This document shows positions 1 to 6,881 of a stretch of DNA of 16,540 nt, one piece after another. Each line of letters starts with the position of its first letter. Positions within the stretch are counted from its first letter, which is position 1. The notes under the pieces were generated by a model. The model saw nothing but the letters and a program-made list of their open reading frames with translations, ran no database searches and was not told the origin of the DNA. This DNA comes from Candidatus Brocadiia bacterium (GTDB lineage: Bacteria > Planctomycetota > MHYJ01 > WSZJ01). Both the position numbers and the translations under genes were made by a program. The stretch is taken from NCBI GenBank assembly GCA_013360825.1, contig JABWAY010000051.1, positions 1 through 16,540 of the forward strand. Direction: 5' to 3'.

Positions 1-381
1 CAGCGCCCCGAGCCCGAGGCGCGCCGCAGTGTCCGTCGCGTGCCGCGCCGCCTCCGCCCGCGTCGCCCCGCGGAGCCGCAGCGGGACCGAGATGTTCTCC
101 AGCACCGTCATGTGGGGATAGAGCGCATAACTCTGGAAGACCATCGCCACGTCCCGGTCGCGCGGCTCGACCCCGTTCACGCGCCGCCCGCCGATCTCGA
201 TCGTCCCCGCGTCCGGCTCGTCCAGCCCGGCGATCAGCCGGAGAAGCGTCGACTTCCCGCACCCCGAGGGGCCGAGCACCGTCACCACCTCGCCGTCCGC
301 GACCTCCAGCACGACATCCCTCACCACCGGGACCGGCCCCCCGCGGCTCTTCGTCACCCCCGCCAGCCGAAGCGTCGCCAT
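1..381 (-). CDS. ABC transporter ATP-binding protein, MalK/UgpC type (partial, C-terminus beyond left edge)
   Basis: This is the ATPase subunit of a CUT1-type sugar/solute importer, expected on the cytoplasmic face of the permease pair. The first 127 residues are visible. They contain a perfect Walker A (GPSGCGKST, residues 37-45) and the Q-loop region VFQSYALYPHMTVLENI with Gln at about 83, which is characteristic of the MalK/UgpC/MsmK group. The signature motif, Walker B, H-loop and regulatory TOBE region lie outside the window. The ATG shares one base with the TGA stop of the upstream permease (a TGATG junction at 379-383), with a GAAGGG ribosome-binding site just before it, so translation is probably coupled. 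It is the last visible gene of the four-gene operon. The family call is secure, but the substrate cannot be read from this subunit. Confidence 0.95.
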   Translation of the reverse strand, partial: MATLRLAGVTKSRGGPVPVVRDVVLEVADGEVVTVLGPSGCGKSTLLRLIAGLDEPDAGTIEIGGRRVNGVEPRDRDVAMVFQSYALYPHMTVLENISVPLRLRGATRAEAARHATDTAARLGLGAL

Positions 382-1199
382 CAGCCCTTCACCGCCCCCG
401 CGCCCAGTCCCTGGACGATGCTGCGCTGGAAGGCGAGCACGGCGGCGACGACGGGGAGGGTGGTGACCACGACGGCGGCCGAAATCTGGCCCCAGGGAAT
501 GTCGTAGGCGGTGACCCCCGAGAGCATGGCGACGCCGACGGGGACGGTGCGGAGCTCGTCGCGCGTCAGGAAGGTGAGCGCGATGACGAACTCGTTCCAG
601 GAGAAGATGAAGACGAGGATCGCGGTGGCGGCCAGGGCCGGGGCGGAGACCGGGAAGACGACGCGCAGGAGGACGCCGGCCCGCGAGAATCCGTCGACGC
701 GCGCGGCGTCCTCGAGGTCGGCGGGGAAGGCACGGAAGAACGACGTGAGGCTCCAGACCGCGAACGGCAGGTTGAGCGCCGCGTGGACGAACGCGACGCC
801 GATCCGGCTGTTCAGGACCCCGGCGTCCCGCGCGGCGACGAACAGCGGGACGAGCAGTACCGCCGGCGGAAACAGCGCGAACGCGAGAAACCCCTTCTCG
901 ATCGCGGCCGACCAGCGCAGGCGCAGGCGGGCGAGCGCCCAGGCGGCGGGGGCGCCGGCGGCGAGCGTGAGGATCGTGGACAGCCCCGCGACGAACAGAC
1001 TGTTGACCATGTACCGGGCGAAAGGCCGCTGCGCGAACACGTCCCGGTAGTTGTCCAGGCTCACCGACCGGGGGATCCAGGTCGGCGGCACGCGGAACAG
1101 TTCGTCGGCCGGCTTGAGCGACGTGAGCGCCGACCAGAGAAACGGCCCCAGGCTGAACGCCGCCATCGCCGCGACCGCAACCGGGAGCAGGCGCTTCAT
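381..1199 (-). CDS. CUT1 ABC transporter permease, MalG-like
   Basis: This is an inner-membrane permease of 272 residues, the second permease of the importer, matching the usual MalG-family size of 270-280. It has an N-terminal membrane helix with a short periplasmic segment (KPADELFRVPPTWIP, about 29-43), then five further hydrophobic segments. The cytoplasmic EAA loop that docks on the ATPase is at about 162-183 (LEDAARVDGFSRAGVLLRVVFP). The C-terminus QRSIVQGLGAGAVKG is the typical MalG-type ending. The frame stays open far upstream of this ATG, but the product from residue 1 begins directly with the first membrane helix. The start also overlaps the stop of the upstream permease by four bases (ATGA, 1196-1199), so this start is preferred. 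It is translationally coupled on both sides. Confidence 0.94.
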   Translation of the reverse strand: MKRLLPVAVAAMAAFSLGPFLWSALTSLKPADELFRVPPTWIPRSVSLDNYRDVFAQRPFARYMVNSLFVAGLSTILTLAAGAPAAWALARLRLRWSAAIEKGFLAFALFPPAVLLVPLFVAARDAGVLNSRIGVAFVHAALNLPFAVWSLTSFFRAFPADLEDAARVDGFSRAGVLLRVVFPVSAPALAATAILVFIFSWNEFVIALTFLTRDELRTVPVGVAMLSGVTAYDIPWGQISAAVVVTTLPVVAAVLAFQRSIVQGLGAGAVKG

Positions 1200-2017
1200 G
1201 CGTCCCCCCGTCCGCGGGCGAGCGCGCCGAGGACCAGGGCGACGGCGAACATGCCGGCGGCGGCGAGGAGCGTCACGGCCGCGCCGCGGCCGGGTTCCAG
1301 GTGACGGAAGACGCTGTCGTACGCCTCGAGGGAGATCGTGCGCGTGGCGTCGGCCGGCCCGCCGCCGGTGAGCACCCAGACGAGGTCGAAGATTCCGAGC
1401 GCCTGGATCAGGCGGAAGACGAGCGCGAGGGCGATCGACGGTCGGAGAAGCGGCAGCGTGACCCAGAAGAACCGCCGCACCGGCCCGGCCCCGTCGAGGC
1501 TCATCGCCTCGTACAGGTCGGACGGGACCCCCTGGAGTCCCGCGAGGAGGATCAGCGTCACGAACGGCGTGGTCTTCCAGACGTCCGCGGCGATCAGCGC
1601 CGCCATGGCGGTCCCGGGGCGCCCCAGCCAGGGGACCGGTTCCTCCAGGAGGCCGAGCGCGCGGGGGAGGTCGTTGGCGATTCCCCAGGAGTCGCTGAAG
1701 ATCCACCGCCACGACAGCGCCATCACGGCCGTCGGGAGAGCCCAGGGAAGGATCGCCAGCGCACGGGCGAGGCCGCGCCCGCGAAAGTCCCGGTTGAGGA
1801 GCAGGGCGAACGCGAGGCCGAGTCCCAGCTCCAGCGGGACCGAGATGCCGGCGAAGAGGCAGGTGTTCCACGCCGCGCGGCCGACCGCGGGGTCCCGCAG
1901 CGCGTCCCCGATCCCCGGCACCCCCCCGGCGAGTCCTTTGAGAAGCGGCAGGGCGAGAATCACGCCCAGCAGCGCCGCGGAGGGGAGGAGCCAGAGGTAG
2001 CGCGACCTACTTCCCAA
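1196..2017 (-). CDS. CUT1 ABC transporter permease, MalF-like
   Basis: This is an inner-membrane permease of 273 residues, the first permease of the importer. It has six predicted membrane segments, starting with YLWLLPSAALLGVILALPLL (about 7-26), and the EAA loop at about 168-189 (YEAMSLDGAGPVRRFFWVTLP). The motif NRDFRGRGLARALAILPWALP near residues 75-95 is typical of the sugar-permease (MalF/UgpA) family. It is shorter than E. coli MalF because it lacks that protein's large periplasmic P2 loop, as most CUT1 permeases do. The likely start is TTG at 2017, preceded by GGGGGA with short spacing. It overlaps the end of the binding-protein gene by 11 bases, and no better ATG or GTG precedes the first helix. 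The TTG start is inferred. Confidence 0.93.
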   Translation of the reverse strand: MGSRSRYLWLLPSAALLGVILALPLLKGLAGGVPGIGDALRDPAVGRAAWNTCLFAGISVPLELGLGLAFALLLNRDFRGRGLARALAILPWALPTAVMALSWRWIFSDSWGIANDLPRALGLLEEPVPWLGRPGTAMAALIAADVWKTTPFVTLILLAGLQGVPSDLYEAMSLDGAGPVRRFFWVTLPLLRPSIALALVFRLIQALGIFDLVWVLTGGGPADATRTISLEAYDSVFRHLEPGRGAAVTLLAAAGMFAVALVLGALARGRGDA

Positions 2018-3233
2018 CGATCCCCCGGATTTCCCCCGCCGCCTTCCGGATCGCCTCTTCCGGCGTTTCGGACTTCACCAGCGCGGCGCTCAGGTGGCGC
2101 TGGAGCGACTGCGAGATGCGGGAGTACTGGGGATGGACCGGGCGCGGACGGGCGGCGAGGAGGACGCGGAAGAGTTCGGGGTAGTGCGGGTGCCGCGCGA
2201 GGATTTCCGGGTCCTCGAACAGGGCGCGCCGGGTCGGGATGGCGCCGTTGCGGGCGTTCAGGAGTTTCTGCTGCTCCGGCGCCGTGGCGAACTCGATGAA
2301 CGCCCACGCGGCGTCCGGAAATTTCGCCGTCCGGGAAATCCCGAATCCCCACCCGCCGAGCGTCGCGGCCGACTCCCGCCCCTCCGCGTGCACCATCGGC
2401 ACGATCCCGACCTTCCCCTTCACCGGAGACCCATCCTCCTGGAGTTTCGCCCACGCGTACGGCCAGTTGCGCATGAACACGGCGCGTCCCTCCTGGAACG
2501 CGGCGCGCGCCTCCTCCTCCTGGTACGTGGTCACGCCTTCCGGCGCGCCGTCGCCGACCAGACCGGCGAGCCAGGTGAGCGCCCGGATCCCCTCGGGGCT
2601 GTCGAGGACGACCGCGCCGGAGTCGTCGAGCACGTCGCCGCCGTGCCCCCAGAGCACCTCGAGAAAGGCGCAGACCAGGCCTTCGTACTGGCGTCCCTGG
2701 AAGACGAAGCCGCCGCGGTCGGCGGTCTTCAACCCGCGCGCCCGGGCGGCGAGGGCCTCGAAGGTGGCGGGCGGATCCGGCACGAGGTCGCTCCGGTAGT
2801 AGAGCATCCCCGCGTCGGACCGCAGGGGGACGCGGTAGCAGCGCCCGTCCCAGATCCCGGCGCGGACATCGCCGGGGAGAAAGGCGTCCCGGGCCTGCGA
2901 CGGGAAGCGATCGTCGAGCGGAAGGAGCCAGCCCTGGGCGGCGAATTTCGGGACCCAGATGACGTCCATGAGGACCACGTCGTACGGCGAATCGCCGGCC
3001 ATGAACGCGCCGATGTACATCTCCTCGCGGGAGTCCGTCGAGGCGGGGCCCTCCACCATTTCGACCAGGATATCGGGCCGGGCCAGCGCGAACTTCTCGA
3101 CGACCGCCCGGTACCCGCCTCCGGCGTCGGGCTGGACGATGAAGCGGACGACCGGGCGCCCGTCGGACTGTCCGCAGCCGCCGCAGAGCGCGGCGGCGGT
3201 CGCGAGCGCGAACCCTCGGAGCCAGCGTCCCAT
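2007..3233 (-). CDS. ABC sugar/compatible-solute substrate-binding lipoprotein
   Basis: This is an extracytoplasmic solute-binding protein of 408 residues (SBP_bac_1 / CUT1 cluster) that delivers substrate to the permease pair. The N-terminus is a lipoprotein signal, MGRWLRGFALATAAALCGGC, with probable lipidation at Cys20; the residue at -3 is Cys, which is not the canonical Leu. Recognisable family segments follow: YDVVLMDVIWVPKFAAQGWLLPL (about 84-106), YRVPLRSDAGMLYYRSDL (133-150), FVFQGRQYEGLVCAFLE (176-192), and GGWGFGIS near 293-300. The QGxQYEGLVCxFLE stretch resembles binding proteins for trehalose, sucrose and glucosylglycerol-type substrates, which is a recollection of family features and not a search result. 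ATG at 3233 was chosen because it starts the signal peptide and follows a strong GGAGGGAGG site; the upstream open frame is non-coding. It heads the operon and diverges from the gpgS cluster. Confidence 0.93.
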   Translation of the reverse strand: MGRWLRGFALATAAALCGGCGQSDGRPVVRFIVQPDAGGGYRAVVEKFALARPDILVEMVEGPASTDSREEMYIGAFMAGDSPYDVVLMDVIWVPKFAAQGWLLPLDDRFPSQARDAFLPGDVRAGIWDGRCYRVPLRSDAGMLYYRSDLVPDPPATFEALAARARGLKTADRGGFVFQGRQYEGLVCAFLEVLWGHGGDVLDDSGAVVLDSPEGIRALTWLAGLVGDGAPEGVTTYQEEEARAAFQEGRAVFMRNWPYAWAKLQEDGSPVKGKVGIVPMVHAEGRESAATLGGWGFGISRTAKFPDAAWAFIEFATAPEQQKLLNARNGAIPTRRALFEDPEILARHPHYPELFRVLLAARPRPVHPQYSRISQSLQRHLSAALVKSETPEEAIRKAAGEIRGIVGK

Positions 3234-3390
3234 CGTCCGCCTCCCTCCGGTCTCTGCGGCCTCCGAAACCCCCGCGGCTGCGCGGCCACGGGTTGAGTTC
3301 CTGCCGCGAACCCGGCAGAGGCGGCGCGGCGGAGCGGAACCCGGAGCGAAGGCGGTTCGGGCAGCCCTGCTCCGGGACAACGCACGGCCC

Positions 3391-3419
3391 AACCTAGCCC
3401 ACGCGGGCAGGGCGGACAA
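3391..3419 (-). promoter_or_regulatory. Candidate sigma70-type promoter for the ABC importer operon
   Basis: Read on the minus strand, TTGTCC (3419-3414) is followed after 17 bases by TAGGTT (3396-3391). The -35 matches four of six consensus bases and the -10 matches three of six, which is modest but reasonable for DNA this GC-rich. The leader to the ATG at 3233 would be about 150 bases. Nothing better is visible between here and the start. The call is weak. Confidence 0.3.
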
Positions 3420-3458
3420 GCGCGAAAACCGGCCGGAAAAAGAGTTGGAAATCGGCGG

Positions 3459-3486
3459 TTGACTTCGATCCGCGGCGGCGTAAGGT
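3459..3486 (+). promoter_or_regulatory. Candidate sigma70-type promoter for the gpgS operon
   Basis: TTGACT (3459-3464) is followed by a 16-base spacer and TAAGGT (3481-3486). The -35 matches TTGACA at five of six positions; the -10 matches at three, including the first two bases and the final T. Transcription would begin near 3493, giving a leader of about 58 bases before the GTG at 3551. It is the best promoter-like match I saw in the window. Confidence 0.5.
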
Positions 3487-3550
3487 CGGCTTCAGGCGGC
3501 CCGCGCGGCCGGTTCCAGTCCCAGCGACCCTGCACGGGAAAGGCGGAGCC

Positions 3551-4759
3551 GTGAGCGACTTCTACCAGACCGGCGTGATCAGCACGCTTCACCGTTTCCC
3601 GGGCACCAAGGTCGAAAAGATGGAAGCGGAGATCAAGAAATTCTCCCGGCAGCAGCCGGTGACGCTGCTTCTGCCGAGCCTCTGGTCGGAGTTCGAGGGG
3701 CCGGCGATGCCGCGGATCGTCGAACTGCTGAAGACCGTGAAGTATCTCAGGCAGATCGTGCTCGTCCTGGACAAGGCGGACGAGGACCAGTTCCGGCGGG
3801 CGCGCGCCAGCTTCGCGGATTTCGCGACGCCGGTGCGCGTGATCTGGAACGACGGCCCCCGGATCACGGGGATCTACTCGCTTCTCGAGCGTCACAAGAT
3901 CTCGACCGGGGAGCGGGGAAAGGGGCGATCGGTCTGGCTCGGGATGGGGTACATCCTCTCGGACGAGAGGAGCTACGCGGTCGCGCTGCATGATTGCGAC
4001 ATCCTGACCTATTCGCGCGAGATGCTTGCCCGGCTCTGCTACGCGGTCTCGAACACGAGCATGTCGTACGAGTTTGCGAAGGGGTTCTACGCGCGGGTGA
4101 CGGACCGGTTCAACGGGAGGGTGACCCGGCTGCTCGTGACGCCGCTGGTGAGGACGCTCCAGAAGATGACGGGGTATCCGCCGTTCCTGCTGTTCCTGGA
4201 CAGTTTCCGGTACCCGCTGGCCGGGGAGTTTGCGATGACGACGGACCTTGCGCGCATCGTGCGGATTCCGAGCGACTGGGGGCTCGAGGTGGGGATTCTT
4301 TCGGAGGTGTTCCGGAACTGCGCGAGCCGGCGCATCTGCGAGGTGGACCTGGCCGACTCCTATGACCACAAGCACCAGGAGCTGTCGCCGGAGAGCGGGG
4401 ACTCGGGGTTGAACCGGATGGCGATCGAGATCGCGAAGCACCTGTTCCGGACGCTGGCGGGGGAGGGCGTTCACATCTCCGACGGGTTTTTCAAGAGCGT
4501 GAAGGCGATGTACCTCAGGGAGGCGCAGGACGCGATCCGGAAGTACAATGACGACGCGCTGATCAACGGGCTCCTGTTCGACCGGCACATCGAGGGGCTC
4601 GCCGTCGAGACGTTCGCGCGGTCGATCGAGGTTGCTGCGCGCGCGGTGATCGAGGATCCGCTCGGGACTCCCCTGATCCCCAACTGGAACCGCGTGACCG
4701 CAGCGGTGCCGGACATCCTGGAACAACTCAGAGCCGCCGTCGAGGAGGACAACCGCTGA
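3551..4759 (+). CDS. gpgS: Glucosyl-3-phosphoglycerate synthase-like glycosyltransferase (GT81-like)
   Basis: The likely reaction is transfer of glucose from an NDP-glucose to 3-phosphoglycerate, giving glucosyl-3-phosphoglycerate, the first step to glucosylglycerate solutes. The cytosolic GT-A protein has 402 residues. Visible features are PSLWSEFEG (42-50), the GKGRS loop (123-127), a DxD-type metal site in the form HDCD (147-150), the acceptor-side KGFYAR (177-182) and NGRVTRL (188-194), YPLAGEF (221-227), DWGLEVG (242-248), and DHKH (272-275), whose histidine probably completes the metal site. These match the GpgS order (KGFYxR, PLxGE, YGxExG, H). It is longer than mycobacterial GpgS (324 residues), with a helical C-terminal part from about 285. 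The start is GTG after AAGGCGGAG; no upstream in-frame start exists. The next gene overlaps at TGATG. The family is confident, but the exact donor and acceptor are inferred. Confidence 0.82.
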   Translation: MSDFYQTGVISTLHRFPGTKVEKMEAEIKKFSRQQPVTLLLPSLWSEFEGPAMPRIVELLKTVKYLRQIVLVLDKADEDQFRRARASFADFATPVRVIWNDGPRITGIYSLLERHKISTGERGKGRSVWLGMGYILSDERSYAVALHDCDILTYSREMLARLCYAVSNTSMSYEFAKGFYARVTDRFNGRVTRLLVTPLVRTLQKMTGYPPFLLFLDSFRYPLAGEFAMTTDLARIVRIPSDWGLEVGILSEVFRNCASRRICEVDLADSYDHKHQELSPESGDSGLNRMAIEIAKHLFRTLAGEGVHISDGFFKSVKAMYLREAQDAIRKYNDDALINGLLFDRHIEGLAVETFARSIEVAARAVIEDPLGTPLIPNWNRVTAAVPDILEQLRAAVEEDNR

Positions 4760-5991
4760 TGCTGGACACCGCGCTGCGCGAATGGGCCCGCAACCGCATG
4801 ACCGAGATCGGATGGGCGGACCTGGTCGTTGGGATTCCCGCGTTCAACTGCGAGCGGACGATCGGCCATGTCATCAAGACCGTTGCCGAGGGGATGAGCC
4901 AGCATTTCGGGGGCAAGGCGCTCGTCCTCATCGTCTCGGACGGCGGGAGCACGGATTACACGCGCGAAGTCGCGCAGAAGACGAAGTTCGCGCGCGGGGT
5001 GGACAAGATCGTCACGATCTACCGGGGAGTTCCGGGGAAGGGAACGAGCCTCCGCGCGATTTTCGAGGGGGCGCTGCTGCTCGAAGCGAAGTGCTGCGTC
5101 GTGGTGGACGCGGACCTGCGGAGCATCACGCCGGACTGGATCCGCTCCCTCGCGGCGCCGGTGCTGGAGCAGGGGTTCGACTTCGTCAGTCCCTTCTACG
5201 TCCGCCACAAGTACGACGGGACGATCACGAACAACATCGCCCGGTCGATGACGCAGGCGCTGTACGGGAAAAGGCTGCGTCAGCCGATCGGCGGCGACTT
5301 CGGCCTCTCCCTCAAGCTGATCCGGGCGCTCACGTCGCAGGACGTCTGGGAGACGGACGTCGCGAAATTCGGGATCGACATCTGGATGACCACCGTGGCG
5401 ATCTGCCAGGGATTCAAGATCTGCGAGACCTTCCTCGGGAGCAAGATCCACGATGCGAAGGACCCCGCGGCGTCGCTGGGGCCGATGTTCCGGCAGGTGG
5501 TCGGGACGATCTTCGAGATGATGAAGAAGTACGAATCCACGTGGCGGGCGGTGACGCAGAGCGAGAGCGTGCCGCTGATCGGGCATGTCCACGAAACGGA
5601 GCCGGAGGCGGTCAACGTCTCGGTCGAAGCCCTCTCCCGCCGGTTCCGCGAGGGATTCGAGCATTTCGGGTCGATCTGGCAGAAGGTCCTCGGCCCGGAG
5701 CGTTTCGCGGAGGTGCATGAGATCTCGACGCTCGCGCCGGAGGCGATCGCGTTCCCGGTCGACCTGTGGGTCCGCACCGTGTACGACTTCGCGGTCGCGT
5801 TCCAGAACTGGGCGGGGGACCGGTTCGCGCTGGTCGAGATGCTGATCCCGATCTACTTCGCGCGCGTCGCCGGATTCGTCAATGAAACACGGGACCTCTC
5901 CACGGCGGACGCGCTGGGCCGCGTGGACATTCAGGCCGCGCGGTTCGAGGAACTCAAGGGCGAGCTCCTCAGCCGGTGGGGAAAGGCGTGA
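4759..5991 (+). CDS. GT-A glycosyltransferase, candidate mannosylglucosyl-3-phosphoglycerate synthase (MggA-like)
   Basis: This is a cytosolic glycosyltransferase of 410 residues with a GT2-like fold. It shows IPAFNCERTI (26-35), the nucleotide-binding VSDGGSTD (59-66), the GKG loop (93-95), the metal-binding DAD (117-119), QPIGGDFGLS (175-184), ETDVAKFGIDIWM (198-210) and KIHDAKDP (229-236). The GGDFGLS / FGIDIWM pair resembles the acceptor and catalytic regions of glycerate-type sugar transferases, followed by a helical C-terminal domain from about 240. It lies between a GpgS homologue and an MpgP-family phosphatase. By comparison with the Petrotoga mobilis gpgS-mggA-mggB pathway, it may add mannose to glucosyl-3-phosphoglycerate. 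That role is inferred from context, and another sugar or acceptor is possible. The ATG overlaps the upstream stop (TGATG, 4757-4761) and follows a strong GAGGAGGA site at 4742-4749. Confidence 0.75.
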   Translation: MLDTALREWARNRMTEIGWADLVVGIPAFNCERTIGHVIKTVAEGMSQHFGGKALVLIVSDGGSTDYTREVAQKTKFARGVDKIVTIYRGVPGKGTSLRAIFEGALLLEAKCCVVVDADLRSITPDWIRSLAAPVLEQGFDFVSPFYVRHKYDGTITNNIARSMTQALYGKRLRQPIGGDFGLSLKLIRALTSQDVWETDVAKFGIDIWMTTVAICQGFKICETFLGSKIHDAKDPAASLGPMFRQVVGTIFEMMKKYESTWRAVTQSESVPLIGHVHETEPEAVNVSVEALSRRFREGFEHFGSIWQKVLGPERFAEVHEISTLAPEAIAFPVDLWVRTVYDFAVAFQNWAGDRFALVEMLIPIYFARVAGFVNETRDLSTADALGRVDIQAARFEELKGELLSRWGKA

Positions 5992-6815
5992 CGCGCTGGG
6001 CGGTCTTTACCGACCTCGACGGGACGCTTCTGGACGCGTCCACGTACGGCTTCGAGGCGGCGGGACCGGCCCTGGCGGAGGCGGCCCGGCTCGGCGTTCC
6101 GGTTGTCCCCTGCACGACGAAGACGGAATCGGAGACGCGGCACTGGGCGGAACAGCTCGGCCTCGCGACGGCGTTCATCTTCGAGAACGGCGGAGGCGCG
6201 GCGGTCTCGATGCGCAGCTTTCCCGAGCCGCCGCTCCCGTTCGAGGAACGCGACGGATACCGCGTGGTCCCGCTCGCCGTGCACGGCGCCCCGCTTCAGG
6301 AGGGAATCCGCCGGATCCGGGAGGCCACGGGGGGGCGCGCCGTCTTCATGAGCGACCTGACCGAGGCCCGGATCGCGGAGGTCACGGGGCTGACCCCGGT
6401 TCTCGCGGCGCTCGCCCGGCGCAGGATGTTCGACGAACCCTTCGCCTGCGACGTTCCGTTTCCCGGCGCGCTGGTCGCGGACCTCGCTTCCCTCGGCCTG
6501 CATCTCTCCCGCGGGGGCCGGTTCTGGCATCTGCACGGGGACATCGACAAGGGGCGGACGACCCGGCTCGTCGCGGGGTGGCTCTCCGCCGCGCTCGGCC
6601 CGCTCCGGATCGCCGGGCTCGGCGACAGCGCGCTGGACCGCCCGCTCCTGGAGGCGTCCGACACGGCCATCGCGATCCCGCGTCCGGACGGGAGTTTCGA
6701 CCCCGAACTCTGCTCCGGGCTTCCGGGGCTCGTCCGCGCCCCCGCGGCGGGGCCTGCCGGGTGGAACCGCGCCGTGCTGGACCTGCTGGCGGGCGCGGCC
6801 GCGCCGACGGCCTGA
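5988..6815 (+). CDS. HAD-IIB phosphatase, mannosyl-/glucosyl-3-phosphoglycerate phosphatase family
   Basis: This 275-residue cytosolic HAD phosphatase probably removes the phosphate from the glycosylated 3-phosphoglycerate made by the two upstream transferases (MpgP/GpgP/MggB role). Motif I is FTDLDGT, with nucleophile Asp9 and acid/base Asp11. Motif II is PCTTKTESE (41-49), equivalent to the CSSKT of E. coli YedP/MpgP. The ENGGG cap-entry motif is at 66-70, motif III Lys188 is in GDIDKGR, and motif IV is GLGDSALDRPLLEASD with Asp213 and Asp217. The C2B cap lies between motifs II and III. GTG at 5988 is preferred over GTG at 5976: it gives a four-base GTGA overlap with the upstream stop, puts GGGGAAAGG at proper spacing, and starts directly at the first beta-strand. 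The family is firm; which glycosyl-phosphoglycerate it uses is inferred. Confidence 0.85.
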   Translation: MTRWAVFTDLDGTLLDASTYGFEAAGPALAEAARLGVPVVPCTTKTESETRHWAEQLGLATAFIFENGGGAAVSMRSFPEPPLPFEERDGYRVVPLAVHGAPLQEGIRRIREATGGRAVFMSDLTEARIAEVTGLTPVLAALARRRMFDEPFACDVPFPGALVADLASLGLHLSRGGRFWHLHGDIDKGRTTRLVAGWLSAALGPLRIAGLGDSALDRPLLEASDTAIAIPRPDGSFDPELCSGLPGLVRAPAAGPAGWNRAVLDLLAGAAAPTA

Positions 6816-6881
6816 GCGCGGCCGGAGGGCCGGAAAATGAGAGCACCGGAAGAAGCGCGGCCTGAATTACGATCGTCCCCC

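Larger units (their letters stand above)
3234..3550. other. Divergent intergenic region between the importer operon and the gpgS operon
   Basis: This 317-base region lies between two divergent operons and shows no credible gene: the open frames crossing it have no start with a ribosome-binding site and no recognisable product. It holds a rightward sigma70-like promoter (3459-3486) and a weaker leftward candidate (3391-3419). A comparatively A-rich patch (about 3423-3452, GCGAAAACCGGCCGGAAAAA) lies just upstream of the rightward -35 and could be a regulator site or UP-like element. A shared regulatory region would allow co-regulation of the two operons, but I could not identify an operator. 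Confidence 0.6.

Noticed and set aside
2729..4726. A 665-codon minus-strand open frame antisense to gpgS and crossing the divergent region
   Set aside because: Its product is rich in Arg, Pro, His and Val with no domain. It is the expected antisense shadow of GC-rich coding DNA, and gpgS on the other strand has clear motifs.
5976..5987. An upstream GTG at 5976 for the HAD phosphatase
   Set aside because: GTG at 5988 has the better-spaced GGGGAAAGG site and the GTGA overlap typical of coupled genes, and begins at the first beta-strand.
6837..6881. An upstream in-frame ATG for the exported protein at 6837
   Set aside because: It would put 15 charged residues before the signal peptide; ATG at 6882 starts the signal peptide directly.
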